Positions 6,844 through 12,914 of a DNA stretch of 12,914 nt are shown here, one piece after another. The notes under the pieces were generated by a model. It made no database searches, was not told where the DNA came from, and was given only the letters and a program-made list of their open reading frames with translations. Source of the stretch: FEN-727 sp036508635 (GTDB taxonomy: Bacteria > Actinomycetota > Geothermincolia > Fen-727 > Anoxymicrobiaceae); the NCBI GenBank assembly GCA_036508635.1, contig DATCGY010000323.1, positions 1-12,914 on the forward strand. The letters are read 5' to 3'. Position 1 is the first letter of the stretch; every line of letters begins with the position of its first letter. A program made the position numbers and the translations under genes.

Positions 6844-8088
6844 TCACCTGACCTGGCCGGTTCCCAGTATGACGAACTTTGTAGTCGTGAGCTCGGGCAG
6901 GCTCATCGGACCCCTTGCATGCAGTTTCTGCGTACTGATGCCGATCTCGGCGCCCATGCCGAATTGGCCACCGTCCGTGAACCGGGTCGAAGCGTTCACG
7001 TAGACCGCCGCCGAATCCACCTCCTCGATGAAACGCCTGCTCCTCGAGTAATCACTTGTGATTATAGCTTCGGAATGGCCAGAGCCGTACTTGTTGATAT
7101 GCTCGATGGCACTGCCCACGTCCGGCACGACGCGCACCGCGAGAACAAGGTCGAGATACTCGGTGTACCAGTCTTCCTCGGTCGCGACCTCGGCTTCACC
7201 CAATAGCTCCCGCGTCCGCTCGTCCCCCCTGAGCGTGACACCTTTCTCTTTGAGAACCGCCCACGCCGCGGGCAGGAATCCGTCCGCGACGCTCTCGTTG
7301 ACCAGCATTGTCTCGGCGGCGTTGCAGACCCCCGGTCTCTGTGTCTTGGCGTTGACGACTATGTCGACCGCCATCTGGATATCGGCCGACTCGTCCACGT
7401 AGATGTGGCAGTTGCCGACGCCCGTCTCTATGACGGGCACCGTCGAGTTCTCGACTACCGTCCTTATGAGCCCCTCCCCACCCCTGGGAATCAGCACGTC
7501 TATCAGCCCATGCATCCTCATGAGCTCCCGGGCCGTCTGTCGGTCTGTCGACTCCACAAGCTGGATCGAGTTCTCGGGCAGGCCGTTCTGCGAGCCCGCC
7601 TCGGCCAGCACTCTTACGAGCGCGGTGTTTGAGTTTATGGCGTTCGAGCTGCCCCTGAGAACGACGGCGTTCCCGCTCTTTATGCAAAGCCCGGACGCAT
7701 CCACAGTGACGTTCGGCCGCGCCTCGTAGATTATCCCTATCACGCCCAGCGGGACCCTGACTTTCTCTATTAGGAGCCCGTTTGGGAGGCGCCACCCGTC
7801 GACCATCTCCCCGACAGGGTCGCGGAGGGCCGCCACATCGCGCAGTCCGGCCGCCATCTCAGAGACGCGCCTCTCGCTCAGGGCCAGGCGGTCCATGAGA
7901 GCGGTGCTCAAGCCCTGCTCTCTGCCGGTTTCGAGGTCTTTCGCGTTCTCCGCGATTATCGAGGCGGTCGCACTCTGGAGCGCGTCCCCCATCGCAAGCA
8001 ACGCACCATTCTTCACTTCGGTCTTCAGGGTCGAAAGCCCCGCAGCCGCGGCTCTCGCCCGCAGTGCGAGTTCCTCGAGTTCACCCAT
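6844..8088 (-). CDS. proA: Glutamate-5-semialdehyde dehydrogenase (gamma-glutamyl phosphate reductase)
   Basis: Reduces gamma-glutamyl phosphate to glutamate semialdehyde with NADPH, the second step of proline synthesis. The 414 residues match the family. The aldehyde-dehydrogenase fold is shown by YEARPNVTVD, DVLIPRGGEGLI, ETGVGNCHIYVDE, the catalytic Cys255 in RPGVCNAAETML, YGSGHSEAI, and the C-terminal GMGAEIGISTQKLHARGP. The start is uncertain by three codons. A GTG at 8095-8097 shares the bases GTGA with the proB stop, while the ATG at 8086-8088 gives the N-terminus MGELEEL that resembles other ProA proteins; I prefer the ATG. Either way the gene is translationally tied to proB, matching the direct handling of a labile acyl phosphate between the two enzymes. 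It ends the proBA unit. Confidence 0.96.
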   Translation of the reverse strand: MGELEELALRARAAAAGLSTLKTEVKNGALLAMGDALQSATASIIAENAKDLETGREQGLSTALMDRLALSERRVSEMAAGLRDVAALRDPVGEMVDGWRLPNGLLIEKVRVPLGVIGIIYEARPNVTVDASGLCIKSGNAVVLRGSSNAINSNTALVRVLAEAGSQNGLPENSIQLVESTDRQTARELMRMHGLIDVLIPRGGEGLIRTVVENSTVPVIETGVGNCHIYVDESADIQMAVDIVVNAKTQRPGVCNAAETMLVNESVADGFLPAAWAVLKEKGVTLRGDERTRELLGEAEVATEEDWYTEYLDLVLAVRVVPDVGSAIEHINKYGSGHSEAIITSDYSRSRRFIEEVDSAAVYVNASTRFTDGGQFGMGAEIGISTQKLHARGPMSLPELTTTKFVILGTGQVR

Positions 8089-8093
8089 CTTTA

Positions 8094-9212
8094 TCACGCC
8101 TTTCCATCCCCGGGAACTTCATCGAACACTACGAGCTCGTCACGGTGTACGATCTCTTCGCCCTTTTCACCCAGGACCCCGGCGACCCTGGAGCTCCTCA
8201 AACCTTTTATCAGTCCCGCCTCGGTCGAGCTGTAACTCGAGATTCCCCGTCCTATGATCTTCCCATCCGGGTTAACGACCTCGACGCAGTCGCCGACCTC
8301 GAAATCACCTTCGACACCAGTCACACCCGCGGGCAGCAAACTCTTGCGCCTTGCGGTGACCGCTGTTGCAGCTCCCTGGTCGACGATCAGCCGACCGCGC
8401 GATGGCAAGGCGTACCCGATCCAGCGCTTCCTGGAGCGGACGTTGCCAGTCGCCGGGAAGAACGTCCCGGGCTTCTTGCCTTCGATTACCTTCTGCAGAA
8501 TGGAGGCTTTCCGTCCGTCCGCGATAACCGTGTCGGCGCCGGTCGATACGGCGACTTTCGCCGCCTGTACTTTGGATGACATCCCGCCGAGTGCGAGGTC
8601 GCTACCTGTTTCTCCAGCCAGTTCCTCGACCTCCTCGGTGATTCGCTCTACTCGTTCTAACAATCTGGCATCGCTGGACGTCCTGGGATCCGCGGTGTAG
8701 AGACCACCCGTGTCTGTGAGGAGGACAAGGGTATCCGCCCCCACGAGGCCCGCCACCAGGGCGGCCAGCATGTCGTTATCACCAAAAGTGATCTCGTCCG
8801 TCGCCACCGTGTCGTTCTCGTTGATGACGGGTACTACACCCATGTCGAACAGGCGCTCTATTGTGTGTCTCGCGTTGAGGTACTGGGTCCGGTGAGCGAG
8901 GTCGTGCTGGGTCAGCAGAACCTGTCCAGCGGTCACGCCGCCCTCCTGGAACAGGTCGGTGTATATCCCGACCAACTGGCCCTGACCGACCGCGGCGACG
9001 GCCTGAAGCGTCTCGATGTCGCGGGGCCTGGTCCTTATGCCCAGTTTCTCCATCCCGGCAGCGATCGCTCCGGACGACACGAGGGCGACGTCGATACCCC
9101 TGTCTCTCGCCTCGATTATGCCGGAAGCCAGGTTGGCGGTTCGCCTGGCGCTTATGCGCCCGCTCTTCTCTGTTATGACGGCCGTTCCGACCTTAACCAC
9201 AATCCGTCTCAT
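8094..9212 (-). CDS. proB: Glutamate 5-kinase with PUA domain
   Basis: Phosphorylates glutamate with ATP to begin proline synthesis. It has 372 residues: an amino-acid kinase domain (about 1-265) with Lys7 in VVKVGTAV, VSSGAIAAG (45-53), INENDTV (130-136), FGDND (143-147) and LLTDTGGLYTADP (164-176), then a PUA domain (about 274-355) as in long ProB forms. The nucleotide-binding loop reads DTGGLYT where many relatives have DxDGLYT, a modest variation. The ATG at 9210-9212 has GGAAG just upstream. It begins 69 bp after obgE, and no clear terminator or promoter is visible in that gap, so it probably shares transcripts with obgE. Proline feedback inhibition is a family property, not demonstrable here. 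Confidence 0.96.
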   Translation of the reverse strand: MRRIVVKVGTAVITEKSGRISARRTANLASGIIEARDRGIDVALVSSGAIAAGMEKLGIRTRPRDIETLQAVAAVGQGQLVGIYTDLFQEGGVTAGQVLLTQHDLAHRTQYLNARHTIERLFDMGVVPVINENDTVATDEITFGDNDMLAALVAGLVGADTLVLLTDTGGLYTADPRTSSDARLLERVERITEEVEELAGETGSDLALGGMSSKVQAAKVAVSTGADTVIADGRKASILQKVIEGKKPGTFFPATGNVRSRKRWIGYALPSRGRLIVDQGAATAVTARRKSLLPAGVTGVEGDFEVGDCVEVVNPDGKIIGRGISSYSSTEAGLIKGLRSSRVAGVLGEKGEEIVHRDELVVFDEVPGDGKA

Positions 9213-9281
9213 TTCTTCCGGCCTTCCTGCCCTTCGAACACCCCTATCGACCGGGGAACCTGTTTGTCCGGAGCCAGTCGC

Positions 9282-10631
9282 CTACTCCTTCTCGTTTTCG
9301 TCCGAATCCGCGGATTCGCGTTCCGCAAGCTCATGCGGATCATCTGTAGCTACTGAGCCTTCATTTTCAGGGACGTAATCAAAGACCCTGCCAGCGATCT
9401 CGACCTCGTCACCCGCGCCCGCACCTTCCCGTACCAGCATCTCGTCCACACCGGCCGCTCGCAGTTTTCTTGCCAGATGGGAGCGCGCCTCGTCGTTATT
9501 CCAGTCGGTCATCTTCACTATTCGCTCGACCCGCCCGCCCTGGACGACGAACCTTCCGTCGACCTTGATGATGGTCATGAGGTCGTCCTCGGTGGTCGAC
9601 CTGAACTCGACCGCGGGCCCGGTCCGAACTCCCTCTTCCGCGGCCTGCGCTACCAGGGCGGCCAGCTCGCGCAGAAGTGGCTCGACCCCCTCGCCGGTCA
9701 CAACGCTGATAGGAAAGAGCTTCAATTCCCTGGCCCGGCACTCATCCTGGAGAGCCTCGATGGCCTCCGGGGGTGGATTGAGGTCGATCTTGTTCGCCGC
9801 TACCACCTTCCTCCGCATGGTCAGTTCGGGGTTGAACTGTCCCAGTTCATCCTCGAGGAGCCTCAGGTCATCGACCGGCTCGCGCCCGCTCGCAGGTGAG
9901 AGATCGCAAAGATAAACGATCGCGGAAGCCCTTTCGATATGCCTGAGGAAAGCAATGCCCATACCCTTGCCCTCGTGCGCCCCTTCCACCAGACCCGGGA
10001 CATCCGTTAACACGTAGTCGAAGTCCTCGCCGACGACCACGCCAAGGTGCGGTTCGGTAGTTGTAAAAGGATAATCCGCAATCTTTGGCTTTGCCCTCGA
10101 GACGCGTGAGATGAGGCTCGACTTGCCCGCGTTCGGGAAACCGACGATTGCGACGTCGGCCACGAGTTTCAGCTCGAGCTGTATCGTCATTGACTCTCCG
10201 GGCTCCCCCTTCTCGGCGAATCTCGGAAGCGGTCCGGCTTCGGCCACCAGCCCGGCGTTGCCGCGGCCCGCCCTTCCGCCCGCGGCCGCCGTGAAGCGCG
10301 CTCCTGGTTCAGCGAGGTCCGCCATTACCTCGCCGTCACTGTTCCTTACGACGGTTCCAACCGGGACATGGAGAACAAGGTCACTTCCCCTGCCTCCTCG
10401 CTTCTTCTGCGACCCGCCGCGTGCGCCGTTACCGGCACGGTGATGACGTCGCCTGTTGAACTCACCGAGTGTGGAATTTCCCGTGGAGGTTTCGAGGACT
10501 ACGCTGCCTCCGGCGCCTCCGTTACCGCCATCAGGCCCGCCGTACGGACGATATTTCTGCCGGAGGAACGATACGCAACCGTCACCACCACGGCCTCCCT
10601 CGACATATATAAGAGCTTCGTCGATGAACAT
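9282..10631 (-). CDS. obgE: Obg family GTPase (50S assembly, growth control)
   Basis: GTPase that associates with 50S ribosomal precursors and links assembly to nutrient and stress state. The 449 residues show the glycine-rich Obg fold (1-159, many GGxGG turns), the G domain with G1 GFPNAGKSS (164-172), G2 threonines around 190-192, G3 DVPGL (210-214), G4 NKID (280-283) and G5 near SVVTGEG, and a C-terminal OCT domain (about 352-421: VVQGGRVERIVKMTDW, GDEVEIAGRVFDYVPE). An acidic tail rich in Asp and Glu follows (422-449). The ATG at 10629-10631 is preceded by GGGA about 6 nt upstream. The gene usually follows rpmA directly; here a receiver gene intervenes. Confidence 0.96.
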   Translation of the reverse strand: MFIDEALIYVEGGRGGDGCVSFLRQKYRPYGGPDGGNGGAGGSVVLETSTGNSTLGEFNRRRHHRAGNGARGGSQKKRGGRGSDLVLHVPVGTVVRNSDGEVMADLAEPGARFTAAAGGRAGRGNAGLVAEAGPLPRFAEKGEPGESMTIQLELKLVADVAIVGFPNAGKSSLISRVSRAKPKIADYPFTTTEPHLGVVVGEDFDYVLTDVPGLVEGAHEGKGMGIAFLRHIERASAIVYLCDLSPASGREPVDDLRLLEDELGQFNPELTMRRKVVAANKIDLNPPPEAIEALQDECRARELKLFPISVVTGEGVEPLLRELAALVAQAAEEGVRTGPAVEFRSTTEDDLMTIIKVDGRFVVQGGRVERIVKMTDWNNDEARSHLARKLRAAGVDEMLVREGAGAGDEVEIAGRVFDYVPENEGSVATDDPHELAERESADSDENEKE

Positions 10632-10659
10632 GGGAATCCCGGTTTGTCGATTGTTTACC

Positions 10660-10695
10660 AGTGAGGAAAAAAGCAGAACCGCGCGGGAAATCCCA
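10660..10695 (-). terminator. Possible weak terminator between receiver gene and obgE
   Basis: After the receiver stop the transcript reads GGGAUUUCCC, then GCGCGGUUCUGC, then a run of six U (around 10666-10671). The stems available are only four base pairs each, so this is a poor match to a rho-independent terminator and may only attenuate. obgE begins about 35 nt further on. Confidence 0.25.
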
Positions 10696-11160
10696 CTAGC
10701 TAGACGGTTCCTGCCTTGGTCGTGACAGGCTGCGAAGCACTTCGAGCTTTTCTTTTTGCTTCTTGCGCCTTTCGAGGCGCTCGTCGTAGCTACGGTCGAG
10801 GACCATCTTAATAACCTCTACCAGCAGGAGCGGATTGAACGGCTTTATGACGTATTCGTCCGCGCCCAGCTCCCAACCCCTGATGACGTCGCTGTCCTGA
10901 GTCTTGGCAGTGACGAGGATTACCGGCATCTCCCTGGTCTCGTTGTCGCCGCGAATGCGCTTGAGAACCTCCCACCCGTCGACACCGGGCATCATGATGT
11001 CGAGCACGACCAGGTCGAGCGGCTCCTTGCCCAGCACGTCGAGAGCCTGCTCACCGGATGTGGCCTCAACCACGGAATAGTTGTTCAGCTTGAGGTTCAC
11101 GTTGATAAGCTTGACCATGGTGGGATCATCGTCCACCACCAGTATCTTCCTCTTGCTCAA
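10696..11160 (-). CDS. Stand-alone response regulator receiver protein
   Basis: A single CheY-like receiver domain (about 5-121) without a DNA-binding or enzymatic output domain. The acidic pocket is Asp10-Asp11-Asp12, the phospho-acceptor is Asp54 in VVLDIMMPG, the switch Thr84 lies in LVTAK, and Lys106 in IKPF is the conserved cis-Pro lysine, so phosphorylation competence is intact. A 33-residue tail (about 122-154) is strongly charged and helical in character (RLERRKKQKEKLEVLRSL). The start is TTG at 11158-11160, with GGGGGT 6 nt upstream. It has its own promoter-like TATAAT in the 89-bp gap after rpmA. It occupies the slot between rpmA and obgE. No histidine kinase lies in the window; its partner and target are unknown. 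It could also act by protein contact, as CheY and DivK do. Confidence 0.93.
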   Translation of the reverse strand: MSKRKILVVDDDPTMVKLINVNLKLNNYSVVEATSGEQALDVLGKEPLDLVVLDIMMPGVDGWEVLKRIRGDNETREMPVILVTAKTQDSDVIRGWELGADEYVIKPFNPLLLVEVIKMVLDRSYDERLERRKKQKEKLEVLRSLSRPRQEPSS

Positions 11161-11207
11161 CCTGAACCCCCGTTTGTGGATCTACTTGCGCTAGCTCTGA
11201 TAACTAG

Positions 11208-11236
11208 ATTATACACGCGTTGGAGCGCTCACGGAA
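11208..11236 (-). promoter_or_regulatory. Promoter for the receiver gene (perfect -10)
   Basis: The minus strand has TATAAT at 11208-11213, preceded by GTG, with a poor -35 (TTCCGT, 11231-11236) at 17 bp. It lies in the rpmA-receiver gap, with initiation expected near 11201, about 40 nt before the TTG start. It would also feed obgE and perhaps proBA. Confidence 0.55.
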
Positions 11237-11249
11237 TCACGAGTGCGCG

Positions 11250-11513
11250 TTATTCTACAGCGGTCTCGGGGACGACACTGACAACGGCCCTATCGCCGCT
11301 GCTGGTGTACTGAACGACGCCGTCCACTTTCGCGAACAGGGTATGATCCCGCCCGACACCCACGTTCAACCCGGGCTTGATCCTGGTGCCACGCTGCCGC
11401 ACCAGAATATTGCCGCCCTTGACCTGCTGCCCGCCGAATCTCTTCGGGCCAAGCCTCTTGGACTGGCTGTCCCTACCGTTCTTCGAGCTGCCGACACCCT
11501 TCTTGCTTGACAT
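11250..11513 (-). CDS. rpmA: Large ribosomal subunit protein bL27
   Basis: Ribosomal protein of the 50S subunit whose N-terminal arm reaches the peptidyl-transferase centre. The 87 residues contain KKGVGSSKNGRDSQSKRLGPKR and the GGQQVKGGNILVRQRG core, both diagnostic. The protein starts MSSKKG, i.e. it has the mature-type N-terminus without the 9-residue extension that Firmicutes remove with the protease Prp; correspondingly, no prp gene lies between it and rplU (11-bp gap). The ATG at 11511-11513 follows a strong GGAGG at 5 nt spacing. It is co-transcribed with rplU. Confidence 0.97.
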   Translation of the reverse strand: MSSKKGVGSSKNGRDSQSKRLGPKRFGGQQVKGGNILVRQRGTRIKPGLNVGVGRDHTLFAKVDGVVQYTSSGDRAVVSVVPETAVE

Positions 11514-11524
11514 CCGGACCTCCG

Positions 11525-11911
11525 CTAAGCGTTATCTGCACCCGCGGTAGCTTCGCTCTCGGCTTTCTCCGGCGAAGCGGGCTTTCGCGGCGCGCTCTTG
11601 CGCATTACGATTTCTTCTATTTCGAGACGGGTCAACTCCTGCCTGTGGCCCCTCTTCTTATGGTACCCCTTCTTGGGCTTATACTTGAATACAACGACCT
11701 TCTTGGCCCTGCCCTGCTCGATCACGCGGGCCGCAACTCGGACCTTCGATAGGTCCTTGGGGTCGGATATCACCTTCTCACCGTCGTGATAGAGCACGAC
11801 GTCTTCAAAGGAGTACTTCTTCCCCTCGGGCATGTCGATCTTCTCGACCGTGATGCGGTCTCCCGGAGAAACCTTGTATTGTTTTGAACCAGTCCTGATT
11901 ACAGCGTACAT
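11525..11911 (-). CDS. rplU: Large ribosomal subunit protein bL21
   Basis: 50S protein binding 23S rRNA. Starting at the second ATG (11909-11911) it has 128 residues and begins MYAVIRTGSKQYKV, the family N-terminus. GGGAG lies 6 nt before this ATG but abuts the earlier in-frame ATG at 11917, which therefore is unlikely to be used. The core ends near residue 102 (KPKKGYHKKRGHRQ, then LTRLEIEEI). About 26 further residues, first basic and Pro/Ser-rich and then acidic and Ala-rich, form a low-complexity tail not present in short bL21 proteins. A perfect TATAAT box lies 29 bp upstream, making this the first gene of its transcript, followed by rpmA. Confidence 0.96.
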   Translation of the reverse strand: MYAVIRTGSKQYKVSPGDRITVEKIDMPEGKKYSFEDVVLYHDGEKVISDPKDLSKVRVAARVIEQGRAKKVVVFKYKPKKGYHKKRGHRQELTRLEIEEIVMRKSAPRKPASPEKAESEATAGADNA

Positions 11912-11939
11912 CCTCATCTCCCGGCTTTAGAATTTAGAT

Positions 11940-11968
11940 ATTATACACTAAAGCGCTCAAACGGACAC
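11940..11968 (-). promoter_or_regulatory. Promoter for rplU-rpmA (perfect -10)
   Basis: The minus strand has TATAAT at 11940-11945 with GTGTCC (11963-11968) 17 bp upstream as a half-matching -35. Expected initiation near 11933 gives a leader of only about 20 nt, which leaves no room for a ribosomal-protein autoregulatory leader. The box and its flanks (GTGTATAAT) resemble the receiver-gene promoter. Confidence 0.6.
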
Positions 11969-12010
11969 AAAACCCATTAGCGGGTCGGAGTCGTTCCCAC
12001 CCGTCGGGTG
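11969..12010 (-). terminator. Hairpins after the RNase E/G gene, possible terminator
   Basis: Two bases after the RNase E/G stop is the inverted repeat CACCCGACGGGTG (11998-12010, minus strand). It is followed by ACCC-GCTAAT-GGGT (11972-11985) and then TTTTG. Both stems are short (five to six and four pairs), so partial termination is more likely than complete. Confidence 0.4.
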
Positions 12011-12011
12011 T

Positions 12012-12914
12012 TCACTGTTCGAACAAGAGACCCCGTCCCTCGCAGCGCGGACATGTCTTTCCCAGGGTATCGGCAAGTCCCTCGGTCACGTTCTTGCGGG
12101 TCATCTCGACAAGCCCCAGGTCGGACAGGGTCACCACCTGCGTCTTGGTCCTGTCCCTCTCAAGCTCGGTCTCGAGCGTCTCGAGCACCCTGACGCGATT
12201 CTCGGGGTTCTCCATATCGATGAAATCGATGACTATTATGCCACCGATGTCGCGAAGCCTGAGTTGCTGGACCACCTCGACGGAGGCCTCCAGGTTCGTC
12301 TTCAGTACCGTATCCTCGAGGCTCTTCTTGCCTGTATACGACCCTGTGTTCACGTCTATGGCCGTCAGCGCCTCGGCTTCGTCGATGACCAGGTGGCCAC
12401 CTGATGGCAGCGGCACCTTCCGTCTCAAGGCGGCCTCAATCGCTTTGTCCACTCCGTAGCGGGCGAACAGCGGGTCCTTGTCCTTGTACATTTGCACACG
12501 GTCTTTGAGTTCGGGGGCTGTCCTCGAGAGATAGTCCCTTATCCTGTTGAACTCGGTTTTGTTGTCGACCAGCACGCTCTTGAACTCACGCGTTACCGTA
12601 TCCCGCACGACCCGGACCGCGAGGTCCGGCTCCGAGTAAACCACGGCCGGTGGTTTCTTGCCAGAGGCGATCTTCTCCTGCGTCTCCGCCCACTGCTTCA
12701 AGAGGTAATCGAGGTCGTCGTCGAGGTCTTTCTTCCTGGCCTTCTGGGCGGCGGTCCTGATTATAGTGCTGCCCTCAGCAGGCTTGATTTCCTTTGCGAG
12801 CCTGCGCAGCCGTTCCCTCTCTCGCTCGGGAAGCTTGCGGCTCACCCCGGAGCGCTTTGATTGCGGCATGTAGACCATGAGGCGGCCTGGCAGGCTCAGA
12901 TACGTGGTAAGCCT
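12012..12914 (-). CDS. rng: Ribonuclease E/G family endoribonuclease, 3' part (N-terminus beyond window)
   Basis: Single-strand-specific endoribonuclease that matures rRNA and starts mRNA decay. The frame enters from the right edge as RLTTYLSLPGRLMVYMP, a conserved stretch just after the S1 domain, so the ATG at 12878 is an internal methionine. The 300 visible residues include the 5' sensor and RNase H-like part (GVSRKLPERERERL), the catalytic Mg-binding Asp in IDVNTGSY (codon at 12354-12356), the second Asp in VIDFIDM (12225-12227), and the zinc-link CPRCEGRG (from 12053). The protein stops soon after the zinc-link, so it lacks the long disordered C-terminal scaffold of enterobacterial RNase E; an N-terminal extension, common in actinobacterial RNase E, cannot be seen. 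The rng or rne name is thus provisional. It sits next to rplU-rpmA as in many genomes. Confidence 0.95.
   Translation of the reverse strand, partial: RLTTYLSLPGRLMVYMPQSKRSGVSRKLPERERERLRRLAKEIKPAEGSTIIRTAAQKARKKDLDDDLDYLLKQWAETQEKIASGKKPPAVVYSEPDLAVRVVRDTVTREFKSVLVDNKTEFNRIRDYLSRTAPELKDRVQMYKDKDPLFARYGVDKAIEAALRRKVPLPSGGHLVIDEAEALTAIDVNTGSYTGKKSLEDTVLKTNLEASVEVVQQLRLRDIGGIIVIDFIDMENPENRVRVLETLETELERDRTKTQVVTLSDLGLVEMTRKNVTEGLADTLGKTCPRCEGRGLLFEQ

Noticed and set aside
11918..11940. Ribosomal-protein autoregulatory leader before rplU
   Set aside because: The likely transcript start leaves only about 20 nt of leader, too short for a known bL21 leader structure.
1..12914. CRISPR arrays, tRNA or rRNA genes, insertion sequences, defence or biosynthetic gene clusters
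   Set aside because: Nearly all sequence is accounted for by housekeeping genes with short gaps; no repeated spacers, cloverleaf-like segments, transposase motifs or terminal inverted repeats were seen.

Overview
The window is a GC-rich bacterial stretch in which every gene I can support lies on the minus strand, so transcription runs from high to low coordinates. In that direction the order is: RNase E/G (3' part), rplU, rpmA, a stand-alone response-regulator receiver, obgE, proB, proA, then argC, argJ, argB, argD, argF, argR and argG (5' part). Gene content and order (RNase E/G-rplU-rpmA-obg-proBA and argCJBDFRG) fit an Actinomycetota-type genome best, probably an early-branching lineage. 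The gene for the Prp protease, usual between rplU and rpmA in Firmicutes, is absent, and bL27 lacks the N-terminal extension that Prp removes. The lineage call is inference from synteny.

Region 12914-9282 concerns ribosomes and RNA. The 3' end of an RNase E/G gene carries the catalytic Asp motifs and the CPxC zinc-link. It is followed by bL21 and bL27 behind a perfect TATAAT -10 box, then a receiver-only response regulator behind a second TATAAT box, then the ribosome-assembly GTPase ObgE. The receiver gene is the one unexpected member of an otherwise conserved cluster.

Region 9212-6844 encodes the first two enzymes of proline synthesis, ProB (kinase plus PUA domain) and ProA. They are translationally coupled across a few bases.

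The 242-bp gap at 6602-6843 is the regulatory heart of the window. It holds a structured hairpin region after proA, an AT-rich island with a good ArgR operator (ARG box, 6749-6766), and a leader of roughly 130 nt. The leader contains a perfect 18-bp GC palindrome and a tiny arginine-containing reading frame that overlaps the argC start codon.

Region 6601-1 is a near-complete arginine operon. ArgJ, ArgB, ArgC and ArgD carry out the cyclic acetylated route from glutamate to ornithine; ArgF and ArgG continue towards arginine; ArgR is the arginine-responsive repressor that probably binds the box upstream of argC. ArgB carries the arginine-sensing C-terminal signature, so both repression and feedback inhibition look intact. 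Genes from argJ to argG are 1-30 bp apart, with Shine-Dalgarno sequences often inside the preceding gene. The only larger internal gap (argC-argJ, about 106 bp) contains a strong hairpin. argH would be expected beyond position 1 but is not in view.

I found no CRISPR array, mobile element, tRNA or rRNA, and no convincing new multi-gene system. The points worth a second look are regulatory (the argC leader) and the orphan receiver gene.
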